Shown: positions 25,541 through 34,601, numbered from the stretch's first letter. The stretch: 64,000 nucleotides of DNA from Corynebacterium jeikeium (GCF_028609885.1 NZ_CP063195.1:620001-684000); one strand, 5' to 3'. The notes: a model not told the origin generated them from the sequence alone. A program made the numbers and translations.

Positions 25541-25584
25541 AGGTCGACCTGGGTAGCTCGGGGGAGTAGCCCAGGTCGGCCTTT
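25541..25584 (+). terminator. Rho-independent terminator after ssb
   Basis: AGGTCGACCTGGG pairs with CCCAGGTCGGCCT (25570-25582, one mismatch), followed by TTTG. It lies between ssb and ettA. Confidence 0.75.
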
Positions 25585-25658
25585 GCACGGTGGCACCACG
25601 TACACTGGGTGGGCGAATACATTGGGACACTAACCACGAAAGGTCAAAAGAGTTCACC

Positions 25659-27329
25659 GTGGGCGAGTTCATTTACACCATGAAGAACGTGCGCAAGGCG
25701 CACGGCGATAAAGTCATCCTGGATAACGTCACGATGGCGTTCTACCCCGGCGCCAAGATCGGCGTGGTGGGCCCGAACGGTGCAGGTAAGTCCTCCATCC
25801 TGAAGATCATGGCTGGCATCGACCAGCCCTCCAACGGCGAGGCCTTCCTGGACCCCGGCGCAACCGTCGGCATCCTGCTGCAGGAGCCGCCGCTGAACGA
25901 GGAAAAGACTGTTCGCCAGAACGTCGAAGAGGGCATGGGCGAGATCTTCGAGATCCGCCAGCGCTACGAAGAGATCGCCGAAGAAATGGCCACCAACTAC
26001 ACCGACGAGTTGATGGAAGAGATGACGGATCTGCAGGAGAAGATCGACGCTGCAGATGCGTGGGAGCTGGACTCCAAGATCGAGCAGGCTATGGAAGCGC
26101 TGCGTTGCCCTCCGTCCGATGAGCCGGTGACCCACCTCTCCGGTGGTGAGCGCCGCCGCGTGGCCCTGGCGAAGCTGCTGCTTTCCGAGCCGGACCTGCT
26201 GCTGCTCGACGAGCCCACTAATCACCTGGACGCCGAGTCCGTGCTCTGGCTGGAGCAGCACCTGAAGGACTACAAGGGCGCCGTCCTGGCCGTCACCCAC
26301 GACCGCTACTTCCTGGACCACGTCGCCGGCTGGATCTGTGAGGTCGACCGCGGCAAGCTGTACCCCTATGAGGGCAACTACTCCACCTACCTGGAGACCA
26401 AGGCCAAGCGCCTGGAGGTCGCCGGTAAGAAGGACGCGAAGCTGCAGAAGCGACTCAAGGAAGAGCTGCAGTGGGTCCGCTCCGGTGCGAAGGCTCGCCA
26501 GGCGAAGAACAAGGCCCGTCTGCAGCGCTACGAAGAGATGGCAGCCGAGGCGGAGAAGTACAAGAAGCTGGACTTCGAAGAGATCCAGATTCCAACCCCG
26601 CCCCGCCTGGGCAACCAGGTGGTCGAGGTCAAGGATCTGAACAAGGGATTCGACGGCCGCACCCTGATCAAGGACCTTTCGTTCACCCTGCCGCGCAACG
26701 GCATCGTGGGCGTCATCGGCCCGAACGGTGTGGGTAAGACCACCCTGTTTAAGACCATCGTTGGCCTGGAAGAGCCGGATTCCGGTGAGGTGAAGGTCGG
26801 CTCCACCGTGCAGCTGAGCTACGTGGACCAGAACCGCGAGAACATCGACCCGGAGCAGACCGTCTGGGAGGTCGTTTCCGACGGCCTGGACTACATCCAC
26901 GTCGGCCAGAACGAAATGCCTTCCCGCGCGTACCTGTCCGCGTTCGGCTTCAAGGGCCCGGACCAGCAGAAGCCTTCCAAGGTGCTGTCCGGTGGTGAGC
27001 GCAACCGCCTGAACCTGGCGCTGACGCTGAAGCAGGGCGGCAACCTGATCCTGCTGGATGAGCCGACAAACGACCTGGACGTTGAGACCCTGTCCTCCCT
27101 GGAGAACGCTCTGCAGCAGTTCCCGGGCTGCGCGGTCGTCATTTCGCACGACCGCTGGTTCCTGGATCGCACCTGTACCCACATCCTGGCCTGGGAGGGC
27201 AATGTTGCCGAAGGCCAGTGGTACTGGTTCGAGGGCAACTTCGAGGACTATGAGAAGAACAAGGTCGACCGCCTTGGCCCGGAGGCTGCACGTCCGCACC
27301 GCGTGACGCACCGCAAGCTGACCCGCTAG
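25659..27329 (+). CDS. ettA: Energy-dependent translational throttle protein EttA (ABC-F)
   Basis: 556 residues from GTG 25659, giving (M)GEFIYTMKNVRKAHGDK, which matches the family N-terminus and length (E. coli EttA has 555). Two ABC domains: Walker A GPNGAGKSS, signature LSGGERRRVALAKLL and [11 protein letters not shown]; then the P-site interaction motif region with a charged helical linker; then GPNGVGKTT, LSGGERNRLNLALTL and LLDEPTNDLD. It binds the ribosomal E site and gates translation according to ATP/ADP. AAAGG lies about 17 nt upstream of the GTG. A strong terminator follows. Confidence 0.96.
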   Translation: MGEFIYTMKNVRKAHGDKVILDNVTMAFYPGAKIGVVGPNGAGKSSILKIMAGIDQPSNGEAFLDPGATVGILLQEPPLNEEKTVRQNVEEGMGEIFEIRQRYEEIAEEMATNYTDELMEEMTDLQEKIDAADAWELDSKIEQAMEALRCPPSDEPVTHLSGGERRRVALAKLLLSEPDLLLLDEPTNHLDAESVLWLEQHLKDYKGAVLAVTHDRYFLDHVAGWICEVDRGKLYPYEGNYSTYLETKAKRLEVAGKKDAKLQKRLKEELQWVRSGAKARQAKNKARLQRYEEMAAEAEKYKKLDFEEIQIPTPPRLGNQVVEVKDLNKGFDGRTLIKDLSFTLPRNGIVGVIGPNGVGKTTLFKTIVGLEEPDSGEVKVGSTVQLSYVDQNRENIDPEQTVWEVVSDGLDYIHVGQNEMPSRAYLSAFGFKGPDQQKPSKVLSGGERNRLNLALTLKQGGNLILLDEPTNDLDVETLSSLENALQQFPGCAVVISHDRWFLDRTCTHILAWEGNVAEGQWYWFEGNFEDYEKNKVDRLGPEAARPHRVTHRKLTR

Positions 27330-27354
27330 TCGGACAGCACGCTAAAGCGGCTCG

Positions 27355-27390
27355 GCGGCGCAGGCTAACCAATAGGCCTGCGCCGCGTTT
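27355..27390 (+). terminator. Rho-independent terminator after ettA
   Basis: GCGGCGCAGGC (27355-27365) pairs perfectly with GCCTGCGCCGC (27376-27386), a 10-nt loop, then GTTTC. Confidence 0.85.
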
Positions 27391-27495
27391 CTCGCTTGAA
27401 GCCGTGTAACAACGTGAACCTGTGTGAAAGATGTGGCAATATTGGTTCACGAAACAAAAGTTACCTGTGAGGTTCTAAGCGAGGTTTGAAACGCA

Positions 27496-27978
27496 ATGCC
27501 CTTCATCGAATACGAGGCCACTGGGACTCGCTGGCACACTTGCCACCGCGAGCTCCGCTGGTCCGACTTCGACCAATACCAGCACGTCAATAACGCCAAG
27601 TACCTGGAATTTGGCCAGGACGCGCGGATGGTCTTCCTCAAAGACGTGCTGATGGAAATGGACATTGCCGTGCCCCCGATGTTCGCCCGCCACACCACCA
27701 TCGACTACCCATTCCCGCTTTCGCCGGGGGAGTCGGAAGTAGCCGTGGCCTCCTACTTCATCGACGTCGGGCGCAAATCCTGCACCATGCGCCAGGTCGT
27801 CCAGGATTCCGTCGGGCGGATCACCTGCACCATCGACGCAGTCATGGTGGGGATCGACGTGATGACCGGGAAGTCCCGCGAGTGGAGCGAGCAGGACATC
27901 GACAACATCAACCAATTCCTGATCCCGGAGGACCACGAGGTCGTCACCGACCGCGCCACCACCGCCGCGCGCTTCTAG
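27496..27978 (+). CDS. Acyl-CoA thioesterase, hotdog (4HBT) family
   Basis: 160 residues of one hotdog domain. RWSDFDQYQHVNNAKYLEF is the classical YbgC/4HBT active-site segment with the catalytic Asp (D of SDFDQYQHVNN). The later PLSPGESEVAVASYFIDVGR and FLIPEDHE parts complete the fold. Members hydrolyse acyl-CoA or hydroxybenzoyl-CoA; the chain preference cannot be read. It lies in the conserved ettA-thioesterase order seen in mycobacteria and precedes the uncharacterised gene at 28086. Confidence 0.88.
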   Translation: MPFIEYEATGTRWHTCHRELRWSDFDQYQHVNNAKYLEFGQDARMVFLKDVLMEMDIAVPPMFARHTTIDYPFPLSPGESEVAVASYFIDVGRKSCTMRQVVQDSVGRITCTIDAVMVGIDVMTGKSREWSEQDIDNINQFLIPEDHEVVTDRATTAARF

Positions 27979-28085
27979 GTAGCGCTTGTTGCGTCGTGTG
28001 CTTGCGGCCCGGCGCTGACCCGCTGACCCACAAACGCCCAGCCCGCGTGAGCTTCAGCCTTGGGGAGGGCTAAGGTGGGGGAACT

Positions 28086-28811
28086 ATGGGCGTCACAATC
28101 GATCTACAGGGAACAATTAATTCGCGATCCGCGACCGCGGCCGTGAGTGCCATGCGGCGCGCGGGGGCGGTGATGAAACGCGCGCTGGTGATGGATCCGG
28201 GTGCGCTGGTGCGCCTAAGCGCTGTGGGGGAGCGGTCGACGGATCTTTTCATTTCGACGCCCCTAGGCTGCGTGGCTTCCGTGCGAGTGCCCGGACAGGT
28301 CGTCGGCGCCGGTAGTGCGCACTCTGGCAGTGGCGGCACGGTGGCCTATGCCAGCGACGCGCTGGAGGCGATCGTCGCGTTTGAGCCTGGTCAGCAGACC
28401 CTCGACCTGGGTGCGGAGATGGACCTGATGTGGGTTGGCTCGCCGCCTCCGCAGCAGGGATTCGAGCTGATCGATACGGTGCCGGGGGACGTGGTGCGCG
28501 GTCTGCACGCGGACATGGCCATGGAAAACGAGGCGAACTCCGGGCCGATGGGGATTGCGCGTAGCCTGCTGGAGCAGCAGGTGCTGACGGTGCAGCGAGG
28601 TAATGACGCCACCGCCTCCGTCGCCCTGGAGGGGCGAACCATCGCGGCGCTCGGCGGCCTGCGGCTAGTTCCAGAGCCGGGGGAGAAGCTGCGGGACTAT
28701 GACTATGTGCGCGTGAGTGCCAGCGGGTCGTGGATTCGTATGGATGCGCTGGTAGGCAGCGTTTACGCGCCGCGCCCCGGCGGGCTGGCGCGAGTGCCCG
28801 GGCCGCGCTAG
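28086..28811 (+). CDS. Conserved actinobacterial protein of unknown function
   Basis: 241 residues with no membrane segment, signal peptide or motif I can name. It has alternating beta-rich segments (LFISTPLGCVASVRVPGQVV, AIVAFEPGQQTLDLG) and a helical centre (HADMAMENEANSGPMGIARS). The mycobacterial locus has an unnamed gene in the same place after the thioesterase, suggesting an orthologue. ATG 28086 is preceded by GGTGGGGGAACT, a usable ribosome-binding site. It ends convergently with the TSUP transporter gene. Confidence 0.75.
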   Translation: MGVTIDLQGTINSRSATAAVSAMRRAGAVMKRALVMDPGALVRLSAVGERSTDLFISTPLGCVASVRVPGQVVGAGSAHSGSGGTVAYASDALEAIVAFEPGQQTLDLGAEMDLMWVGSPPPQQGFELIDTVPGDVVRGLHADMAMENEANSGPMGIARSLLEQQVLTVQRGNDATASVALEGRTIAALGGLRLVPEPGEKLRDYDYVRVSASGSWIRMDALVGSVYAPRPGGLARVPGPR

Positions 28812-28856
28812 AGGTTTGGGGAGCCGCCGCACGTGGGCTGCTGCGGCGTGAACAAC

Positions 28857-29651
28857 TTAGGCGCCGGTGTACATGTCGTAGCCCAACTTGGTGCTCATGA
28901 CCACGACAACGATGAGTAGCGCGATGCGGACAAAGCCGGTTCCCTTGGTAAGCACCAGGCGCGCCCCAATTTGTGCTCCCGCCACGTTGAAGACCGCCAG
29001 GCCGAGGCCCAGTAGCCAGGGCACATGGCCGCCGATGGCGAATACGGTCAGCGCGCCCAGGTTCGTGGCAGTGTTGATGATCTTCGACAGCGCGGCAGAT
29101 TCCACGAAGGACCTGCTTAGCAGCGCGGTGAATACGATGATGAGGAACGTGCCCGTGCCCGGCCCGAAGAAGCCGTCGTAAGCGGCGATAGCCCCCACTG
29201 CGAAGAGCGCGATGAGCCACCGACGGTGGCTCTGCGATGGGGCGCTTTGAGGTGTGCCGAAGCTGGGTTTGAGGGCGACATACGTGCCAACTGCCAGCAA
29301 GAGAATAATCACCAGAGGTCGCAGAACCTCGGAACTGAGTGCCGCTACCAGCAGCGCACCCGAGGCCGCGCAGACGAACGCCAGCGGGACTCCGTAGGCC
29401 ACCAGGCGCCGATCTATCTTCTGGCGTACATCGGATGCGCGGAGCATACGCGCTGCGGCCGAAGAGGTGCCGAAAACCGCTGCTAACTTGTTCGCCGCCA
29501 TTGCCGAGGCTTCGGGTGTCGCGGGCGCGACGATCAAAATGAGGGGGATGAGGACGAGGCCACCACCGCCGACGATGGCATCAATTAGCCCGGCGATGAA
29601 GGATCCCACTGCGAGGAGGGAAATTGCCTCGGCTGAGAGTTCAGCTAGCAT
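28857..29651 (-). CDS. TSUP-family (TauE/SafE) membrane transporter
   Basis: 264 residues, eight or so hydrophobic helices. GSFIAGLIDAIVGGGGLVLI is the hallmark first TSUP repeat and GAIAAYDGFFGPGTGTFLII the second. Family members export sulfite, sulfonates or related organic anions; the substrate is not evident. ATG 29651 starts 2 nt after the glbO stop, so the two are one transcript; a longer frame would overlap glbO and has no start support. Confidence 0.9.
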   Translation of the reverse strand: MLAELSAEAISLLAVGSFIAGLIDAIVGGGGLVLIPLILIVAPATPEASAMAANKLAAVFGTSSAAARMLRASDVRQKIDRRLVAYGVPLAFVCAASGALLVAALSSEVLRPLVIILLLAVGTYVALKPSFGTPQSAPSQSHRRWLIALFAVGAIAAYDGFFGPGTGTFLIIVFTALLSRSFVESAALSKIINTATNLGALTVFAIGGHVPWLLGLGLAVFNVAGAQIGARLVLTKGTGFVRIALLIVVVVMSTKLGYDMYTGA

Positions 29652-29653
29652 CG

Positions 29654-30043
29654 TCAGATCTGATCGGGGGTGTTGACCAGCATGTGTGCGACCCGCTCCA
29701 TGTGTTCCCACATGGCCGCGCGGTGTTCGTCGGGGAGCTGTTCCTTATCGATGGTGGCCATGGCGTTGCCCATGAGTTCCAGCCAGCGGTCGCGGGCGGC
29801 CGTATCGATGCGGAAGGGGGCGTGGCGCATCCGCAGGCGCGGGTGGCCGCGGCGAGCGTTGAATTCCGCAGGGCCGCCCCAGTACTGCACCAGGAACCAG
29901 CGCAGTCGATCCTCGGCGCCTTCGAAATCCTGTTCCGGGTACATCGGCGCGAGGATATCGTCGGTGCGGACCTGGCGATAGAACTCGTGCACGATGGCGC
30001 GGAAGGTCTCTTCGCCAACAGCGTCGTAGAAGCTAGAAGTCAT
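29654..30043 (-). CDS. glbO: Truncated haemoglobin, group II (trHbO)
   Basis: 129 residues from ATG 30043 (MTSSFYDAVGEETFRAIVHE). The sequence FYRQVRTDDILAPMYPEQDF, RLRWFLVQYWGGPAEFNARR, GHPRLRMRHAPFRIDTAARD and WLELMG follows the trHbO pattern, with the proximal His in RMRHAPF and the conserved Trp (WLELMG). It binds O2 and NO and is linked to respiration under low oxygen or oxidative stress. AAGG lies 8 nt upstream of the start. Upstream lies pepN, as in mycobacteria. Confidence 0.93.
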   Translation of the reverse strand: MTSSFYDAVGEETFRAIVHEFYRQVRTDDILAPMYPEQDFEGAEDRLRWFLVQYWGGPAEFNARRGHPRLRMRHAPFRIDTAARDRWLELMGNAMATIDKEQLPDEHRAAMWEHMERVAHMLVNTPDQI

Positions 30044-30150
30044 GCCTCCAACCTTATCCGTTCTGCGATAACCGACGGGGCTAGTTGGGTGCAGCCACGC
30101 CCGTCGCAGGGGGCACAGTCCGACTCGCCGCATGGGCGTAGCCCCGGCGG

Positions 30151-32826
30151 CTACTTGTTAGCTGCGTCGAATGCGCGGGCGGCCTTGGCGCGCGCCACCC
30201 GGTCGCGGCCCTCGGAGAGCACGCGGCGCAGGCCACTCGGGGTGTCCTCCGCCTTCACCAGTTCGGCGATGGCGGAATCCGTTGCGTCGCTGTGATCCCA
30301 AGACGGGTAGATGCCCTCCAAGGTGCGCAGCGCCATCTCCGAGTTCAGGGACTTCCACCACTCCACGGCGTGGGCAACGTAGTCGGTGCTGAACTGCTGC
30401 AACAGGTCGGCGTGGCCGACGTGTACCAGGCCCGCGTTGCGGTGGCGCAGGCTCAGGTTGCTCTGCTGCGGGGCCTCCACGGTCAGGGCGCGCCAGACCT
30501 GCTGCTTGGTCTTCTCATCCGGCACGGAGGAGCGTGCCTGGAGCGCCAACGCCACACCGCTGGAAGACCTGTCCTGGGCCTCCTCGGCGGCAATGCGTGC
30601 CTCCACCTGCTCGGCGGTTTCGCCGGTGGCACGGGCCGCGGCGGTCAGCGCAATGATGATCGCCCAGCGCAGGTCCTGGTCCACGTTCAGACCCGGAATC
30701 ACCTCGGCGCCAGCTTCACCCAGCAGCGCGCGAAGCACGTCCGCGGACTCCGCGGAGTGCACGCAGCCCACGTAGGCGCGGACAAACGCCAGCTGGGCCG
30801 GGCCTGCGGTCTCGCGCGCTGCAGCCAAAAACGCCTCGCGCAGCTGTGCCCAGCCCTCGTCCGCCCAGTCCGGGTCTGCGTAGTTCGCAGCCGCCGCGCG
30901 AGCCTGAGCCAGAATCTGCTCCAGCACCGCCAGCTCGGTTTCCTCAGCCGCGCCACCGGCAACCAGGCCAATGAAATCGCGCGCCCGCATCTGCGCGTTG
31001 CGCGTCATCTGCCATGCCGCGGACCACACAAGGGCACGCGCCATCGGGTCCGTAATGCGCACGATGCTCGGCTTGCCGGTTCCAGCGCCGTCGCTATTAC
31101 CGCCGCCGATCGCAGTTGCCAGGGAGCCCTCATCCAGCGCCATGTTGCCGTAAGCAAGGTCATCGTCATTGACCAGAACCAGGTCGCCAGCGGGCACGCC
31201 CACCAGTTCTGGAACCTCGGTTCGCGCGCCGGAAATATCCAGCTCCACGCGCTTGGTGCGCTTCAGCACATCTCCGTCAAAGCTGTACACGCCCACGGCA
31301 ATGCGGTGGGTGCGGGTCTCGCTCGCGCCGGGCTGCGCGCCGGACTGTTCCACGGCAAAGGAGCTGTAGGCTCCGTCGGCTACCTCAAAGACCGGCGTCA
31401 AGGTGTTGATGCCCGTCGTGCGCAGCCACTGGTCCGACCAGTCGGAAAGGTCGCGGCCTGAAGCCTTCTCCAGCGCCCCCAGCAGGTCTGCAAATGTCGC
31501 GTTATCCCAGGCGTGCGCCGCGAAGTGCGCGCGGATGCCCGCGAAGAACTCTTCCAACCCGACGTAGGACGCCAGCTGCTTCAACACGCTCGCGCCCTTG
31601 GCGTAGGTGATGCCGTCGAAGTTGGCCTCCACCGTCTCGATGTCGCCCGCGTCGGAGAACACCGGGTGGGTGGAAGACAGCTGATCCTGCGCATACGCCC
31701 ACGCCTTCTCCTTGCTGTTGAAGGTCACCCACGCAGTGTCGTACTTCGTCGCCCCTGCTTGGCTCATGGCCGCCGACCAGGTGGCGAAGGATTCGTTCAG
31801 CCAAAGGTCGTCCCACCACTTCATCGTCACCAGGTCGCCGAACCACATGTGTGCCAGCTCGTGCAGGATCGTATCCGCACGGCGTTCGTACTGGTAGTGG
31901 CTGGCTGCGGAACGGAAGATGTACTCGTCGCGGATCGTCACCGCACCCGCGTTCTCCATGGCACCCATGTTGTATTCCGGGCAGAAGATCTGGTCGTACT
32001 TGTAGAACGGGTAGCCGATGCCGAACTTATCCGCGTAGTAGTCGAAGCCCTGCTTGGTCACCTCAAACAGCTCGTCGGCATCCAGGTATTCCGCCAGCGA
32101 CTGGCGGCAGTACAGTGCCAGCGGAACGCGCATTTCCCCGCTGGTCTGCAGGTTCTTATCCTTTGCCGCCGCGGACTCGGGGTGCTCGGTGATCGTGCCA
32201 CGCCACTCGTCGCGCACCACGTGCCACGGGCCTACGCAAAACGCAATGAGGTAGGTCGATAGCAGGTAATCCACGGTCGCACTGTGCTTTTTCTTATTGA
32301 CGCCCTCAGCCTCCGCCACGGAAACCTCGTTATTCGTCACCACGGTCCACTCGGCTGGCGTGGTGAGCTCAACGTCATAGGTCGCCTTGATGTCCGGCTG
32401 GTCGAAGCAGGCGAAGACCCGCTTGGCGTCCGCAGTCTCGAACTGGGTGTACATGTAGGCCTGGTCGTCGCTGGGGTCGAAGAAGCGGTGCAGGCCCTGG
32501 CCCGTGGTGGAGTACGGAATTTCGGCCTCCACCAGCAGCTCGTGCTGGCCACTAGACAAGCCTTCGAGCGGAATGCCCGTGGTGGCGTCATAAGTAAAGT
32601 CCCCAAGTGCCGCGCCATCGAGCTCCACCCGCGACAGTGAGTCCGCACGCAGGTCCAGGAAGGTCGACCCGGCGCCGGAGGTGAAGGCAATGCGAGTCAG
32701 CGAGCGGAAGTGCTTATTCTCGGGCTTCTCGCCGCCGGAAAGATCCAGCTGGATGGTGTAGTGAACATCGCTGATGAGGTTGGCGCGATGCTCAGCCTCG
32801 GTACGGGTTAGGTTGATGGAAGTCAT
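30151..32826 (-). CDS. pepN: Aminopeptidase N (M1 zinc metallopeptidase)
   Basis: 891 residues from ATG 32824-32826 (MTSINLTRTEAEHRANLISD); longer readings run through the opposite gene and are shadows. The substrate motif GAMEN occurs in CPEYNMGAMENAGAVTIRDE, the zinc site in HELAHMWFGD with the third ligand Glu in WLNESFATW, and the C-terminal ERAP1-like helical domain follows. It removes N-terminal residues from peptides in the cytoplasm, completing degradation begun by Clp and other proteases. Divergent from the DsbA-like gene with about 60 bp between them. Confidence 0.96.
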   Translation of the reverse strand: MTSINLTRTEAEHRANLISDVHYTIQLDLSGGEKPENKHFRSLTRIAFTSGAGSTFLDLRADSLSRVELDGAALGDFTYDATTGIPLEGLSSGQHELLVEAEIPYSTTGQGLHRFFDPSDDQAYMYTQFETADAKRVFACFDQPDIKATYDVELTTPAEWTVVTNNEVSVAEAEGVNKKKHSATVDYLLSTYLIAFCVGPWHVVRDEWRGTITEHPESAAAKDKNLQTSGEMRVPLALYCRQSLAEYLDADELFEVTKQGFDYYADKFGIGYPFYKYDQIFCPEYNMGAMENAGAVTIRDEYIFRSAASHYQYERRADTILHELAHMWFGDLVTMKWWDDLWLNESFATWSAAMSQAGATKYDTAWVTFNSKEKAWAYAQDQLSSTHPVFSDAGDIETVEANFDGITYAKGASVLKQLASYVGLEEFFAGIRAHFAAHAWDNATFADLLGALEKASGRDLSDWSDQWLRTTGINTLTPVFEVADGAYSSFAVEQSGAQPGASETRTHRIAVGVYSFDGDVLKRTKRVELDISGARTEVPELVGVPAGDLVLVNDDDLAYGNMALDEGSLATAIGGGNSDGAGTGKPSIVRITDPMARALVWSAAWQMTRNAQMRARDFIGLVAGGAAEETELAVLEQILAQARAAAANYADPDWADEGWAQLREAFLAAARETAGPAQLAFVRAYVGCVHSAESADVLRALLGEAGAEVIPGLNVDQDLRWAIIIALTAAARATGETAEQVEARIAAEEAQDRSSSGVALALQARSSVPDEKTKQQVWRALTVEAPQQSNLSLRHRNAGLVHVGHADLLQQFSTDYVAHAVEWWKSLNSEMALRTLEGIYPSWDHSDATDSAIAELVKAEDTPSGLRRVLSEGRDRVARAKAARAFDAANK

Positions 32827-32886
32827 GCCGACCACCCTAGTAGGCACGCCGGACAGGGTGCCCGCGCCATGGCTAGAGTGGGGGAC

Positions 32887-33531
32887 ATGACCGATACAAA
32901 GAACCAGACCGTAACCATGTTCTTCGACGCCATCTGCCCCTTCGCCTGGGTTACCAGCCGCTGGCTGATGGAGGTCCAGGAGGTCCGCGACGTGGAGGTG
33001 AAGTTCCAGCCGATGAGCCTCTCCGTGCTGAATGAGGGGCGCGACCTGGACCCCGCCTACCGCGAGAAGATGGATGCAGCCTGGGCACCGGCGCGCGTGG
33101 CCACCGCGATTTGGCAGCAGCACCCGGAGAAGCTCTCCGCCTGGTACACCGCCATCGGCACCAAGATCCACAACGAGGAGCGCGCGGATGTAACCGACCC
33201 GCACGGCTACGACGAGCTGATCGCCGAGGCACTGGAAGAGGCCGAGCTGCCTGCCGAACTGGCACAGGTTGGCCACCTGGCTGCCGACGATGAAGGCTCT
33301 GTCGACGCGCCGCTGCGCGCATCCCAGGACAAGGCGATTGAGTTGGTGGGCGACGAGGTAGGCACCCCGGTAGTACAGCTGGGCGACGTGGCCTTCTTCG
33401 GGCCGGTCATCACCCGCATCCCGCGTGGGGAAGAGGCCGGCAAGATGTTCGATGCCTCCGTGACCTTGGCGGCGAACCCGCACTTCTTTGAGCTGAAGCG
33501 TTCCCGCACCGAATCGCCGGTGGCTGAGTAA
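32887..33531 (+). CDS. DsbA-family thioredoxin-fold protein with a one-cysteine active site
   Basis: 214 residues from ATG 32887. TMFFDAICPFAWVTSRWLME is the position of the CPWC motif of the mycothiol-dependent nitroreductase/DsbA-like family known from Mycobacterium (Rv2466c), and SLSVLNEGRDLDPAYREKM and VGTPVVQLGDVAFFGPVITR (the cis-Pro loop) agree. Here the second cysteine is Ala (codons TGC CCC TTC GCC), so the site is CPFA and cannot form an internal disulfide. It probably works through a mixed disulfide with mycothiol, like a monothiol enzyme. It lies in the conserved pepN-DsbA-rpiB order. Confidence 0.85.
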   Translation: MTDTKNQTVTMFFDAICPFAWVTSRWLMEVQEVRDVEVKFQPMSLSVLNEGRDLDPAYREKMDAAWAPARVATAIWQQHPEKLSAWYTAIGTKIHNEERADVTDPHGYDELIAEALEEAELPAELAQVGHLAADDEGSVDAPLRASQDKAIELVGDEVGTPVVQLGDVAFFGPVITRIPRGEEAGKMFDASVTLAANPHFFELKRSRTESPVAE

Positions 33532-33598
33532 GACATCCACGGTAAGACATCCACGGAGTAGCGCCCGCGAGCAGCCGGCAACCGGCTAGACTGGCAGC

Positions 33599-34072
33599 AT
33601 GCGTATTTACCTAGGTGCAGATCATGCCGGTTTCGAGATGAAGAACGTGATCAAGGATCACTTGACCTCCAAGGGCTTCGAGGTTGTGGACTGTGGCGCC
33701 CACACCTACGACGCGAACGACGATTACCCGGCCTTCTGCATTGCAGCGGCCAAGTCCGTGGTGGAGGACGAGGGCTCGCTGGGCATCGTGCTTGGCGGTT
33801 CCGGCAACGGCGAGCAGATTGCCGCCAACAAGGTTCCAGGCGCGCGCTGTGCGCTGGCGTGGTCCGTGGAGACCGCCAAGCTGGCCCGTGAACACAACAA
33901 CGCCCAGCTAATCGGGCTGGGCGGTCGTATGCACTCCGAGGAGGAGGCATTGGCGATTGTCGATGCTTTCGTCACTCAGCCATGGTCCGAGGCAGAGCGC
34001 CACCAGCGCCGCATCGACATCCTGGCTGAGTACGAGCGCACGGGCGAGGCCCCTGCGCTGCCGGAGAACTAA
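33599..34072 (+). CDS. rpiB: Ribose-5-phosphate isomerase B
   Basis: 157 residues of the LacAB_rpiB family. YLGADHAGFEMKNVIKDHL and GIVLGGSGNGEQIAANKVPG are the active-site loops, where Ser replaces the Cys used by E. coli RpiB, as in other actinobacterial forms. It interconverts ribulose-5-phosphate and ribose-5-phosphate in the non-oxidative pentose phosphate pathway. It follows the DsbA-like gene by 67 bp. Confidence 0.95.
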   Translation: MRIYLGADHAGFEMKNVIKDHLTSKGFEVVDCGAHTYDANDDYPAFCIAAAKSVVEDEGSLGIVLGGSGNGEQIAANKVPGARCALAWSVETAKLAREHNNAQLIGLGGRMHSEEEALAIVDAFVTQPWSEAERHQRRIDILAEYERTGEAPALPEN

Positions 34073-34106
34073 ATAACTACTTCTCCGCGAGGTCTACTCG
34101 CGAGAT

Positions 34107-34343
34107 TTACTTCTGCGCGGTGGTGTCCGACGAGTTCGGAGCGCCATCGCGTTTTTGCTGCCATTCCTTGACCACGTTGGAATCCCACAAGGTCAGCCCG
34201 TTGTACTTGGCCACTGGCCGGGGTGCGCGACCGCGGCCTGCGTAGCTCGTGAAGGTGCCACGAGCCGTGCCGGAGTACTCAGCGCACTGTGATGCGGTCC
34301 AGAGCTCCGTGCCGGTATTTTTGTCGACGATAATTGGTTCCAT
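34107..34343 (-). CDS. Small AlpA/excisionase-like DNA-binding protein
   Basis: 78 residues from ATG 34341-34343 (MEPIIVDKNTGTELWTASQC). The pattern ELWTASQCAEYSGTARGTFT, SYAGRGRAPRPVAKYNGLTL, WDSNVVKEWQQKR is that of a winged/MerR-like helix-turn-helix of the AlpA or excisionase type (tryptophan-asparagine rich ending DSNVVKEW). Such genes control prophage or island excision or a nearby promoter; here no integrase or phage gene adjoins, although two tRNA genes begin 184 bp upstream. It is a stand-alone remnant or a small regulator. Confidence 0.6.
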   Translation of the reverse strand: MEPIIVDKNTGTELWTASQCAEYSGTARGTFTSYAGRGRAPRPVAKYNGLTLWDSNVVKEWQQKRDGAPNSSDTTAQK

Positions 34344-34402
34344 AGAACTAGTAATGTACAGCCCATAGGTAACCTGTACAATTGGAATCGCGCATTTGCT
34401 AC

Positions 34403-34445
34403 ACCTGCATACCCCCGCAACTATGCAGGTTGTGGGCTGTTTTTG
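34403..34445 (+). terminator. Hairpin with T-tract (terminator or small structured RNA)
   Basis: ACCTGCAT (34403-34410) pairs perfectly with ATGCAGGT (34423-34430), a 12-nt loop, then TGTGGGCTGTTTTTG. No plus-strand gene ends just before it apart from rpiB 330 bp upstream. Confidence 0.45.
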
Positions 34446-34526
34446 CCCGTCGTGTCGGGGCGATTTTGCTGGATAGTGGGGTGTATGGTGTAACATCGCA
34501 CAACGTAACGGAAGCTAGCTTCCTGT

Positions 34527-34601
34527 GGGAATGTCGTATAGTGGCTAATACCTCAGCCTTCCAAGCTGAAGACGCGGGTTCGATTCCCGTCATTCCCTCC
34601 A
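34527..34601 (+). tRNA. tRNA-Gly (anticodon TCC)
   Basis: Acceptor GGGAATG pairs with CATTCCC, discriminator T, CCA encoded. The anticodon loop CTTCCAA in the stem CTCAGC/GCTGAAG region gives TCC. T-arm GGTTCGATTCC. Confidence 0.93.

Noticed and set aside
25644..27311. A 555-residue frame antisense to ettA
   Set aside because: It mirrors the whole ettA gene, has no ribosome-binding site, is low-complexity Leu/Val/Gln-rich, and ettA is certain.
30100..30160. GTAGCC-CCGGC-GGCTAC hairpin at the end of pepN as a terminator
   Set aside because: No T-tract on either strand; too weak to call.
30151..33540. A continuous 1,129-residue minus-strand frame covering pepN and the DsbA-like gene
   Set aside because: Only the part from ATG 32826 has pepN features; the upstream 238 residues are antisense to the plus-strand DsbA-like gene and have no homologous motif.
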